From RGIG9608 sp045602425 (lineage in GTDB: Bacteria > Bacteroidota > Bacteroidia > Bacteroidales > Paludibacteraceae), in NCBI GenBank assembly GCA_045602425.1, contig JAZSBO010000011.1, positions 1 through 23,670 on the forward strand: a DNA stretch of 23,670 nucleotides, given 5' to 3'. This document shows, in pieces, positions 17,501 to 23,670 of this stretch; positions within the stretch are counted from its first letter, which is position 1; the number at the start of each line of letters is the position of its first letter. The position numbers and the translations under genes are program-made. The notes under the pieces are model-generated. The model saw nothing but the letters and a program-made list of their open reading frames with translations, was not told the DNA's origin and did no database searches.

Positions 17501-20500
17501 TAAACGAATAATTGGTTGAAGTTCCATCTTCGGCTTTAGAGTTGATGGTAACTTCTCGTAGCATATTAGCACCGCTTTCGGTTTCTGTTTCAGCTATCTG
17601 AATAGTATGTTCTTGGTCAGGAACTTCGCCTACAGCACTTATTGCAGGAATGCCTTGATATTCTGCATCAATAGTATAGTTGTTCGTTACAGAATTACTT
17701 ACACCATCAATAACAATGTTGGTAAGTGTAGAACTATGTGCAAAACGGATGTAATCCACGTAAAGTTCAGAACCATGACCAGAATAGTTAGTAAGCCCTC
17801 CCAAATCGGAAGCATTATCCGTATGTGTACTATTGATGGAAATGTTCATGCTTGTGGGCGATTTGATTAAATTATAATTCAAATCAAAAGTTTTGGTTAC
17901 ATAGTTGTTAGATACTTCTGAATCTTTATGATCCACAAACTGAATAGATGTAGCATCATCCGCCATCCACAAGCCAAGCTTCATGTTGTTAATTTTCTTC
18001 TCTTTTTTGGTGTATTTATAGCTAAAAGAGAATTGATCGGGCGTATTTCTAAAGGGAATACCACCTGATATGGAAGACGTGGAATTTCCTGAGTTCGTAA
18101 GATTTAAGGCCATATTGCCTATGGTCATCATACCAGGAACGGCACCACAAATACTATAATGTTCGTCGTGCGAAGTTAATTTAGCAACACCGCCACCTGC
18201 ATTCTGAACTTCAGAACCTGTAGTATACGTATCATATTCAATCACTAAATAATACGTATATTTATCTGCGCAATCCGCAGGAACAGTCCAGCCAGTAGGT
18301 TTAGGTGCATTATTGTATTTAGCAGTGGTCCATTCGTTAAACTCTCCGTTGGGAATAATATCACTCGGATAGTAGAAATAAATATCGTAAATCTTGGTAG
18401 GATGTGCTGGGTCGTTTTGGTCGGAAACTTTTAACTGTACGTGTTTTGTGTTTTCGATCGTATGTTCTACAATAGCATCGTTGGAGTTTGTGTATTCTAT
18501 TGAGGGTTGTTCGCCTACAGGATTGTTTACATTTACTACATAGGTGTATTTATTTGGATCATAACCTGCAATGGCCGTTCCGTTTACTTTGATTTCAGAC
18601 AATGCTGTTCGCGGTAAACCTATTTTTGGAGTAAAGGTGTAAACAGTGCCTGATGTTTTGGTTATTTTAAGTTCTAAATCTACCATGATGCCACCATTGT
18701 CGGCTGTGAAGTTCTCTGAAGCAGTGCTTGGTGTACGACCGCAAGGATATTGTGCTCCTTGATCGTTACCATCATTACCAGCAGGAGAGTTCCAGTCTAT
18801 GGTATAACGCATCGTATAGGTTCCTACTTTTGTATCGGAAGGGATAGTAAATTCTTTTGGATATGCGTAATCTCGTGTATAATAAACGCCATCGACGATG
18901 TTTTTTGGAGAAGCTACATATTCTCCATCATCCGAAAAATCTCCATCATTATTCCAGTCTACATAGATATGACCTTGCATCCATTCTCCAGTATAATTAG
19001 GAGTGGTTGTAATAGTTTCACCGTTGCTTACTTCGAGCGTTTTAGAACTTCTTAGGTCGTAATACAATTTATTTGTAGAAGTTGCTCCAACAGTTTGCAA
19101 AGTTCCGCTCGACAGAGAAGCTCCTTGATTGCCAGCAAAAGTCAAAGAAGAAAGTCCACGAGATGTGTGTGTGGCACTTCCCTCTTGATCGCTGAGCGAA
19201 CAACTCATAGTTGCTGCACGTACGGCAACATCGTTATCCTCTTCGTCAAAAGGAGACGTTACGATTATTGTAGTTGGAGCGTAAAGACCTCCATTGTTAA
19301 TTGTAACGGTTTGCTCGGGGAAATTTTTCACACAAGTAATGTCAGGAAATTCAGTAGTACCATAAGGTATTACAACTTCAGCATTACTAGTAAATGCACC
19401 AACACCTTCGACAATAATGCTTGTCAAGACGTTTTCTTTTCCGCTTGGAGCGACGTTGTAAACCAAACGATAAACACGCTTGTCGCCGTTTTCGGCGGTA
19501 ACGGTAATGCTTGTTGTATCGTTGATGTTTTTTGAAATTATTTCAACTGTTTGCTCGTCAACGCTTTTCCCAAAATCGATTGTAGGAGCTGTGGTAGAGC
19601 CGTAGGGAAGTGTTACGTTGTAGAACAATGTTTCTTTATCAAAGTTCAATTCTCCATTGCTCAACGAGATGTATTCCAATGTTGTGTCGTCCGATTTTTT
19701 TACAGGGAAAGAAATGATATAGTCTTGCGTTGTTCCGTCCTCTGCTTCAACGTGCAAGGTCGTTGTTTTATTTATTTTACCATAACTGATGGTAACGGTT
19801 TGCCCTTTTTGTCCAACAACAGGATGAATATTAGGCACTACTTTTGTTCGCCAAGCAAGCGTATCTATGTAAACGAATTTGTCGCTGGCAAAGTCGGGTA
19901 GCGAAACGAATGTTTGCGTTGCGTTATCGAAAAGTCTAATGTCTTTCAAAAGAGCATTTCCACTCGGAGCAATGTTGAAATTGATGGTATAAGTGCGTTT
20001 ATCGCCATTTTCTGCTGTAACAACAAGCGAATAATTGTCGTTAGCAAAATTGTCGATAAGCACAACTGACTGCAATGGATCATCTTTTTCGTAAGTAACC
20101 GAAGGCGTTGAATCATCTGTTAGATTTATGCTATAATCGGTAATTGTTTTGTCAAAACCAGCAATATTAACGCCATTTACGGCAATATTTTTCAAGTAGT
20201 TGTTGCTCGATTGTTGATAAGTAAATTTTATTGTGTAAATGTTGTAAGAATCGCCGGTTTCAGAATAAACCTTTATAATCGCAGTTCCGTTGAGCAAAGG
20301 TTTTACGATTTCAACGGTTTGATTTGGGAATTCTGTTTCTACTTCAATGGTAGGACAAGAGGTCGCATCGTCAGGAAGAATGTAAACGTAATCCAACGAA
20401 TCTTTTTGGAATCCGTCAATATCAACTCCACCGACTTTGATGTTTATTAAATTTGCATCGGTTGATTTTAATACAGAAAATGCTATTTGATAAGTTGTTA

Positions 20501-22538
20501 CGCTTGTCCCGTTTTCTGCTGTTACACGAATGTTGGTGGTACCATTTACGTTGCCTTTTAGTATTGTAATGGTTTGGTTTTCTTCGCCTTTTTCACAAGT
20601 GATTTCAGGAATCGAGGTTGTTCCGATAGGCAGTTCGTAAGCGTAATTTGTGTTATCGGGTTTGAAATTAGGAATGGAAATTCCACCGATTTTAATGTCG
20701 TTCAACGTCGAAATATCCGATTTGAAAACCGAGAAATTTATTTTGTAGGTTTTTGTCAAACCGCTTTGCGATGTTACTTTTATTGAATACGTTCCTTCTA
20801 CACCGTTGCTTATAGTTACAATAGTTTGATAAGCGTCGCCTTGTGTGTATGTGATTTCTGGAAGTACGCTTGTCCCTTGTGGTAAAACATAATTGTAGTT
20901 AGTTGTTTCTGGAGAAAATCCATCTAAAGGAACACCGCCGATGCTTATTCCTTGTAAATTACAATTAGTTGAAGCAACTATCTTAAACGTTAGTTTATAT
21001 GTTTTTGGAGTAGGATTTCCTTGCGTTGAAACTTCTATAATGTAAATCCCTTCAAGACCGTTGTTTTGGTGAACAATAGTTTGCTCTCCTTCGGGATAAG
21101 CCGATACTGCAACAATTTCAGGAACTTCTGTTGTGCCTTGAGGAAGTTCTACAACGTAGTTTGTTTTGGTTGGGTTGAATCCGTTGATGGCATTGCCACC
21201 AACCAAAATGTTTGTTAGGGTATTGTCGCTTAATTTTCCTACAGTAAAGTTAATCGTATAAGTAGTGGAGTAGTTTTTGTCTTGTGCATACGATTTTATA
21301 GTAACAACACAAGGTAATGTTTCTGAAGAATAACTTATTTCGTAAGTTTGTTTGTCTTCTCCTTTGACAACTTCTATGTTAGGGATATCGGTTGTTCCGT
21401 AGGGTAGTTCTATGTTGTATGGTCCTGAGTTGTAACCGTTAAATCCAGCAATAGAATTTCCGTTGTATGTGATATTGTTCAATCGAGAGTTGTCCGACTG
21501 TTTGGAAACAAAGTAAACTTTGTAAGTGGTTGTTGATGATCCGTCTTCAGCTTTTACGGTTATCAAAGTTGGGTCGCCATCAACCTCTCCTTCTTTGATT
21601 GTAATCTCGCTACCAGAGAGTTCGCGACCGCTTCGTTTGGCGAGAATGTTTGGAATCTCTGTAGCTCCTAATCCTAACGTGTAGGTGTATTCTAATACAT
21701 TAGGTTTGAACTCTTGGAATTTTATATAATTAATGTATAGTTCGTGAATAGCGGAACTATATATTAGACGAGCATCGTCAACATAAAGTGTATTCCCCGC
21801 ATATACTTCGTTTGAACGTCCGTTAGGATAATTCCCTGCAGAAAAAATGATGTTCATTTTTTGGGGAATCTCATTGTTGTAATACTTAATTGGAACTTTC
21901 ACTTCCGTCCAAGAATTATAAACTTTTTTCTCGTTCAATCTTGCTTCGGCTATTTGTGTGGCAAAAGTAGTTGTTCCGCAAGCGTTGGGGTCTGTAGCAC
22001 TACGAATGTCCGACTCCTCGTCGGTATGTGTAGTAGATGTACATCCTCCTCCTGAGTTTCTATAACTATTGGCTGATGAAGTGCCTTTCCAAGAATAGTA
22101 AACTATGTTGTAATCTTCAGTAGTTGCTTTAGAGCCTGTACGTTTAATCCATACGGCCAAAGTATCGGGGCGGTAAGAAAATGAGATACCACCATCGGTT
22201 CCTGCTGTAGCAGAACTTACGGTTAACCCTTCGAGATAACTCCAAGGTTTACCTAAAGTTAAGTAAGCAGGAGCTTCGCGAGTGATACCCATAGCACCTA
22301 CTTCTTTGTTTTCCAATTTCGCACAATTTCCACTTCTACCGGTATCTTTGCTTATAAAAGTAAACTTAAATCCTGCTTGGTCTACGTTGCTGCCGTGCCA
22401 AGCAGCTAATTGTGGATTCCCGTCGAAACTATCTGACCAATTTTCAAAACTAGCGTCGGGGAGTTGTTGTGCTGATAGGTTAAGGGAGAGTGATACAATG
22501 AATATTATAATAGAAAAAAGTGTAATGTTTTTATTCAT
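14547..22538 (-). CDS. Giant secreted protein with PCMD, GEVED and about 22 cadherin-like beta-sandwich repeats
   Basis: Seen: 2663 residues with a type I signal peptide (cleavage probably after LSAQ, about 24). Order: PCMD-like module (about 25-260, from LPDASFENW to LYVDDARLIYSS); repeats 1-11 (262-1391); inside repeat 10, a GEVED-like module (about 1108-1295) with the Asp-rich segment YVDWNNDGDFSDDGE; a second PCMD-like module (about 1394-1600, IPNGEFNEW to LYVDYIRFAHSS); repeats 12-22 (1601-2567); a 95-residue tail. Each repeat is about 80-100 residues with consensus L..I.V.G..I.GF, Y...LP.GTT..P.I, QTV.I, VTAENG, TYTI.F, the pattern of the cadherin-like beta-sandwich family PF12733. Known: these domains occur in large Bacteroidota surface proteins and in carbohydrate-linked contexts. 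Inferred: an extended surface or secreted fibre that binds glycans or other cells. The tail (IFDPNGRMIDIQQ, ending SGKILY) only loosely resembles a type IX sorting domain. Single gene, own terminator. Confidence 0.88.
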   Translation of the reverse strand: MNKNITLFSIIIFIVSLSLNLSAQQLPDASFENWSDSFDGNPQLAAWHGSNVDQAGFKFTFISKDTGRSGNCAKLENKEVGAMGITREAPAYLTLGKPWSYLEGLTVSSATAGTDGGISFSYRPDTLAVWIKRTGSKATTEDYNIVYYSWKGTSSANSYRNSGGGCTSTTHTDEESDIRSATDPNACGTTTFATQIAEARLNEKKVYNSWTEVKVPIKYYNNEIPQKMNIIFSAGNYPNGRSNEVYAGNTLYVDDARLIYSSAIHELYINYIKFQEFKPNVLEYTYTLGLGATEIPNILAKRSGRELSGSEITIKEGEVDGDPTLITVKAEDGSSTTTYKVYFVSKQSDNSRLNNITYNGNSIAGFNGYNSGPYNIELPYGTTDIPNIEVVKGEDKQTYEISYSSETLPCVVTIKSYAQDKNYSTTYTINFTVGKLSDNTLTNILVGGNAINGFNPTKTNYVVELPQGTTEVPEIVAVSAYPEGEQTIVHQNNGLEGIYIIEVSTQGNPTPKTYKLTFKIVASTNCNLQGISIGGVPLDGFSPETTNYNYVLPQGTSVLPEITYTQGDAYQTIVTISNGVEGTYSIKVTSQSGLTKTYKINFSVFKSDISTLNDIKIGGISIPNFKPDNTNYAYELPIGTTSIPEITCEKGEENQTITILKGNVNGTTNIRVTAENGTSVTTYQIAFSVLKSTDANLINIKVGGVDIDGFQKDSLDYVYILPDDATSCPTIEVETEFPNQTVEIVKPLLNGTAIIKVYSETGDSYNIYTIKFTYQQSSNNYLKNIAVNGVNIAGFDKTITDYSINLTDDSTPSVTYEKDDPLQSVVLIDNFANDNYSLVVTAENGDKRTYTINFNIAPSGNALLKDIRLFDNATQTFVSLPDFASDKFVYIDTLAWRTKVVPNIHPVVGQKGQTVTISYGKINKTTTLHVEAEDGTTQDYIISFPVKKSDDTTLEYISLSNGELNFDKETLFYNVTLPYGSTTAPTIDFGKSVDEQTVEIISKNINDTTSITVTAENGDKRVYRLVYNVAPSGKENVLTSIIVEGVGAFTSNAEVVIPYGTTEFPDITCVKNFPEQTVTINNGGLYAPTTIIVTSPFDEEDNDVAVRAATMSCSLSDQEGSATHTSRGLSSLTFAGNQGASLSSGTLQTVGATSTNKLYYDLRSSKTLEVSNGETITTTPNYTGEWMQGHIYVDWNNDGDFSDDGEYVASPKNIVDGVYYTRDYAYPKEFTIPSDTKVGTYTMRYTIDWNSPAGNDGNDQGAQYPCGRTPSTASENFTADNGGIMVDLELKITKTSGTVYTFTPKIGLPRTALSEIKVNGTAIAGYDPNKYTYVVNVNNPVGEQPSIEYTNSNDAIVEHTIENTKHVQLKVSDQNDPAHPTKIYDIYFYYPSDIIPNGEFNEWTTAKYNNAPKPTGWTVPADCADKYTYYLVIEYDTYTTGSEVQNAGGGVAKLTSHDEHYSICGAVPGMMTIGNMALNLTNSGNSTSSISGGIPFRNTPDQFSFSYKYTKKEKKINNMKLGLWMADDATSIQFVDHKDSEVSNNYVTKTFDLNYNLIKSPTSMNISINSTHTDNASDLGGLTNYSGHGSELYVDYIRFAHSSTLTNIVIDGVSNSVTNNYTIDAEYQGIPAISAVGEVPDQEHTIQIAETETESGANMLREVTINSKAEDGTSTNYSFNLNRPKSSNNQLKGIKINGVALADFESNKLTYSYAVVNGTTRTPDIEAICGSMHQVVKINTDGINTATIVVTAENGSATTYSINFVEEKSDVATLKEISIEGNPADFAFDENISEYNVALASNATLPMISFDKNSDGQTVTMTTGETATLHVVAENGTSEKTYTINFTRTKEETNAKLATITATNNEISPAFNADIYEYNIVRNAEIYLTYEKEFPADSLTTTIYTDSVVWNIENSVAAKNRYKLTFSNVVSSNAYLDGILAENVKIDGFEKDSFNYTIVSDTIPDIAIEKGDENQSVEITTHESQIIITVTAENGTISQIYTIDIESSQPKSDNALLGGIEINGNPLAGFVANTFNYDYELPMHTETMPDIVAISGANEQNITITTNGTNGITTIVVIAENGIATETYTIAFSVTPCDNSSLSDIQIDGETLSETSLHYECDKDFAANELEYTILFPNDRTTYPEIKLVSSHESCQTITTDTISISKTECDLVIKVIAENEIDSTIYVLHIIKKKSNNALLKMIYVDGNEIQGFDETTFNYVVDLPYGTTIIPNITCEKQEETQEIVITSATTINGKTIINVTAEDGISQNTYTISFNILPSSDATLSGIFIGGELISTTANGFVSNENFSSNDYEYHVALPVGTTELPEITWTTTVPDITSATLETNGIESATITIIAQDGIASETYTISFEVLKSDNNKLADLQVEGVTIGTKQNDPYEVYFGNYDAGNIADTFNPDSTVYTLVYPIGTDTSSIIVQEDISFVVGEISQTVTISQTKPTEFLISVTAENGLQNVYVITVEILLSNNSLLKDIKLNGFSIEDFDPTKFYYEYLLYQGDTIPEILPIKQENSQTISIIKKPIGEETIITCQAEDLSTSQYKILFKYSTENPGDEPTSDDICWTALGGGRWKASSKRSNVYVYIFDPNGRMIDIQQIPVIDPNSDLCSKDSNGAIFEFEKKGQVRIYLFVYNMKKRLFSGKILY
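14838..17735 (-). repeat. Second block of cadherin-like repeats (units 12-22)
   Basis: Residues 1601-2567 of the giant protein. Units start near 1601, 1685, 1767, 1850, 1930, 2010, 2096, 2195, 2281, 2376 and 2486. Units 18, 20 and 21 are longer (95-110 residues) through inserts after the first strand, such as the acidic inserts around 2110-2125 and 2395-2415. Unit 15 is the most degenerate: it lacks the P.I and TAENG motifs. Block 2 is preceded by the second PCMD-like module, so each block follows one PCMD module. Confidence 0.83.
18366..21755 (-). repeat. First block of cadherin-like repeats (units 1-11)
   Basis: Protein-level tandem repeats covering residues 262-1391 of the giant protein. 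Unit starts fall near residues 262, 348, 436, 524, 606, 692, 776, 859, 948, 1031 and 1309. The units are alike in pattern (SDN..L..I.V.G, then GF, LP.GTT, QTV.I, TAE.G, TYTI.F) but far from identical in DNA, so this is an old array and not a recent expansion. Unit 7 has lost the usual LP.GTT strand. Unit 10 is split by the GEVED-like module at about 1108-1295. Confidence 0.85.
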
Positions 22539-22563
22539 AAAATATGTCGTGTTAAAATTGTTG

Positions 22564-22571
22564 CAAAATTA
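22564..22571 (-). promoter_or_regulatory. -7 promoter box of the giant gene
   Basis: The minus strand reads TAATTTTG, matching TAnnTTTG, 25 bases before the ATG at 22538. No TTTG is present at the expected -33 position. The rest of the 22572-22707 gap holds nothing else I can identify. Confidence 0.45.
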
Positions 22572-22707
22572 CATAATTGCTTAATTATAATAAAACATTC
22601 TTTGTAAAAAAATGTTCGATGCGAAATCTAATTTGTTTATTTATAATTGTTTAAAAGAAAAGTCAGGCTTGTTGTTTATGGATTTTTATAAAAAACGTAT
22701 TAGAAAT

Positions 22708-22739
22708 TTTGTTTTTCAAAAAAAAGTGTTGTATTTTTG
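22708..22739 (+). promoter_or_regulatory. Bacteroidota-type promoter of the tRNA pair
   Basis: TTTG at 22708-22711, a 20-base spacer, then TATTTTTG at 22732-22739, followed 11 bases later by the first tRNA. It is a textbook match in sequence and spacing. Confidence 0.78.
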
Positions 22740-22750
22740 CAACGTTTTTA

Positions 22751-22825
22751 CGGGGTGTAGCGCAGTCCGGTTAGCGCACCTGCTTTGGGAGCAGGGGGTC
22801 GTGGGTTCGAATCCCGCTACCCCGA
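22751..22825 (+). tRNA. tRNA-Pro (anticodon UGG)
   Basis: The full cloverleaf can be drawn. The acceptor is CGGGGTG with TACCCCG (one G-U pair), and the discriminator is A at 22825. The anticodon stem CCTGC/GCAGG holds loop TTTGGGA, so the anticodon TGG is at 22786-22788. The T arm is GTGGG-TTCGAAT-CCCGC. The CCA end is not encoded: the bases after the discriminator are CAAAC. Confidence 0.96.
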
Positions 22826-22832
22826 CAAACAA

Positions 22833-22857
22833 AAAGCACTTACTTTGTAAGTGCTTT
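22833..22857. terminator. Perfect 11-bp hairpin between the two tRNA genes
   Basis: AAAGCACTTAC pairs with GTAAGTGCTTT around a 3-base loop. It looks like an intrinsic terminator but has only TTTAAT after it, and it lies only four bases before tRNA-His. It may attenuate transcription into tRNA-His or serve as a landmark for processing of a joint transcript; the sequence alone does not decide. Confidence 0.6.
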
Positions 22858-22860
22858 AAT

Positions 22861-22938
22861 GGTGGGCGTAGCTCAGTTGGTTAGAGTAGTGGATTGTGGT
22901 TCCATTGGTCGTGGGTTCGAGTCCCATCGTCCACCCCA
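22861..22938 (+). tRNA. tRNA-His (anticodon GUG)
   Basis: The acceptor GTGGGCG (22862-22868) pairs with CGTCCAC (22928-22934). The extra G at 22861 is the G-1 that marks tRNA-His and faces C73 at 22935. The anticodon loop TTGTGGT gives GTG at 22896-22898, and the T arm is GTGGG-TTCGAGT-CCCAT. The next bases are CCA (22936-22938), so the 3' end appears encoded, unlike the neighbouring tRNA-Pro. Confidence 0.96.
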
Positions 22939-22987
22939 AAAGCAAATAAAAAAAGGATAGCCTTGCTATCCTTTTTTTATTTGCTTT
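22939..22987. terminator. Very long perfect bidirectional terminator
   Basis: About 22 perfectly paired bases on each side (22939-22960 with 22966-22987) enclose the 5-base loop CCTTG. The stem core is GGATAG/CTATCC, flanked by A and T runs in both directions, so it can end the tRNA transcript on the plus strand and the GIY-YIG transcript on the minus strand. Its right arm overlaps the stop codon of the latter gene. Confidence 0.92.
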
Positions 22988-23670
22988 ATTTTAAAGTTTC
23001 TACTATATGTGCAACATCATTCTCATCTAAATTAAACCACTCTCCTCTTATTCTTTTGCTGCTATATACCTTATGTAAAGCCGATTCTATGGCTTCGGCA
23101 ATTAGTCTTGTCGGATATTCTTTTGCCGCTACAAGTTCAATAGTTGGTTTGTCGCTTTGTAACGTATGCTCTCTATATCTTGGGTTATTTGAAATCCCTA
23201 TCTTATGAAAATTATTTGTCGTATCTATCATCAAATATACATAACAAGTACCAGTTTTATTAGAAGCAATCTCTTCCGCAGTTTCCTCTTGTACATCTTC
23301 CTCTTCAGGAGTATTTTCTTTTATTAATCGATTAAACTCTATCACAAAATCTTGAAACACCTCTTGAGAAAGGCTTAAGGTAACTTTATTAACATTATTG
23401 TAATCACAGCAACATTGATTTGAGCCCGAAGATATTTGCAATCCATCCTCATTTATTATTTGCCATTTTACAAATTTCTTTTCTTCTAATTGCTTTAGAT
23501 TTTCCGGTGAAAGTGAAAATTTTAAGATTGAATCAGAAGGACAATTTACTAATTTTATTGGGTTTGCGATTGGTGTCAGTATAATAACTATATTGTCTTC
23601 TAGCAATAAATGTAATGAACATTTTTTATTAAGATTAATATTTTTTCTCTCATATCTTAAACCTAAATAA
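22986..23670 (-). CDS. GIY-YIG (T5orf172/MUG113-type) domain protein, 5' end outside the window
   Basis: Seen: the C-terminal 90 residues form a GIY-YIG-type domain. The first motif is CYVYLM and the second is HKIGIS. PRYREHTLQ carries the conserved Arg, and IESALHKVYSSKRIRGEWFNL carries the conserved Glu and the usual RGEWF ending. The N-terminal part (NIVIILTPIANP onward) has no domain I recognise, contains a QCCCDYNN cluster, and joins the nuclease domain by a Glu-rich linker. The first in-frame start codon inside the window is a TTG at 23606, but the frame stays open to the window edge (YLGLRYERKNINLNKKCSLH lies before it), so the gene almost certainly begins beyond 23670. Known: this group includes phage and mobile-element nucleases and many chromosomal orphans. 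Nuclease activity is likely but the target is unknown. Confidence 0.82.
   Translation of the reverse strand, partial: YLGLRYERKNINLNKKCSLHLLLEDNIVIILTPIANPIKLVNCPSDSILKFSLSPENLKQLEEKKFVKWQIINEDGLQISSGSNQCCCDYNNVNKVTLSLSQEVFQDFVIEFNRLIKENTPEEEDVQEETAEEIASNKTGTCYVYLMIDTTNNFHKIGISNNPRYREHTLQSDKPTIELVAAKEYPTRLIAEAIESALHKVYSSKRIRGEWFNLDENDVAHIVETLK

Noticed and set aside
14838..21755. Regularly spaced repeated segments that could suggest a CRISPR or DNA satellite array
   Set aside because: The period is about 250 bases, the similarity is at protein level only, and the frame is open throughout. These are beta-sandwich domains, not DNA repeats.
22572..22707. Possible small RNA or riboswitch in the gap between the giant gene and the tRNAs
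   Set aside because: It is AT-rich, with only weak short inverted repeats and no terminator or recognisable aptamer motif.
22612..22884. Plus-strand open frame spanning the tRNA-Pro gene
   Set aside because: It crosses a full tRNA and the hairpin and its translation has no domain character; it is a chance frame.
22797..22920. Direct repeat GGTCGTGGGTTCGA at 22797-22810 and 22907-22920, which might look like an attachment site pair
   Set aside because: Both copies are the T arms of the two tRNAs, and no integrase or copy of a tRNA 3' end is found elsewhere in the window.
23604..23606. TTG as the true start of the GIY-YIG protein
   Set aside because: The same frame is open for all 21 codons up to the window end and TTG starts are rare in this group, so the start is probably outside the window.

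Overview
The window comes from an AT-rich Bacteroidota chromosome, most likely Bacteroidales. The evidence is Bacteroidota-type promoters (TTTG, about 19-20 bp, then TAnnTTTG), almost no Shine-Dalgarno sequences, glycan-degrading lipoproteins with short lipoboxes, a FISUMP-type lipoprotein, PCMD/GEVED/cadherin-like secreted domains, a Bacteroidota-type ParC, and a meso-diaminopimelate dehydrogenase. A gut or other host-associated lifestyle is an inference from the GH110 plus sulfatase pair.

Layout. 49-846 (+): small FISUMP/DUF1566-type lipoprotein. 885-2533 (-): HAD phosphatase followed by diaminopimelate dehydrogenase, facing the lipoprotein gene across a two-way terminator. 2623-7909 (+): a tight four-gene run of Ser-type sulfatase lipoprotein, GH110-like alpha-galactosidase lipoprotein, YgjP-like metallopeptidase and dGTPase, from one good promoter. 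7919-11585 (-): a three-gene operon of BASS-family transporter, membrane acyltransferase and Omp85-type barrel. 11699-14419 (-): topoisomerase IV subunit A with its own promoter and terminator. 14547-22538 (-): one 2663-residue secreted protein with about 22 cadherin-like beta-sandwich repeats, two PCMD-like modules and one GEVED-like module. 22751-22938 (+): tRNA-Pro(UGG) and tRNA-His(GUG). 22986 to the window end (-): a GIY-YIG (T5orf172/MUG113-type) protein whose 5' end lies outside the window.

How the genes work together. The two lipoproteins at 2623-5845 probably act in turn on a sulfated, alpha-galactose-capped glycan at the cell surface or in the periplasm. The two housekeeping genes behind them look like passengers in the same transcript. 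The transporter, acyltransferase and barrel operon looks like envelope biology. The giant repeat protein is the main accessory feature: a probable surface or secreted adhesin or glycan-binding fibre. I see no CRISPR array, insertion sequence, integrase, toxin-antitoxin pair or phage cluster. No gene-free stretch exceeds 300 bases; the longest is 22539-22750, which holds the giant gene's promoter and the tRNA promoter.
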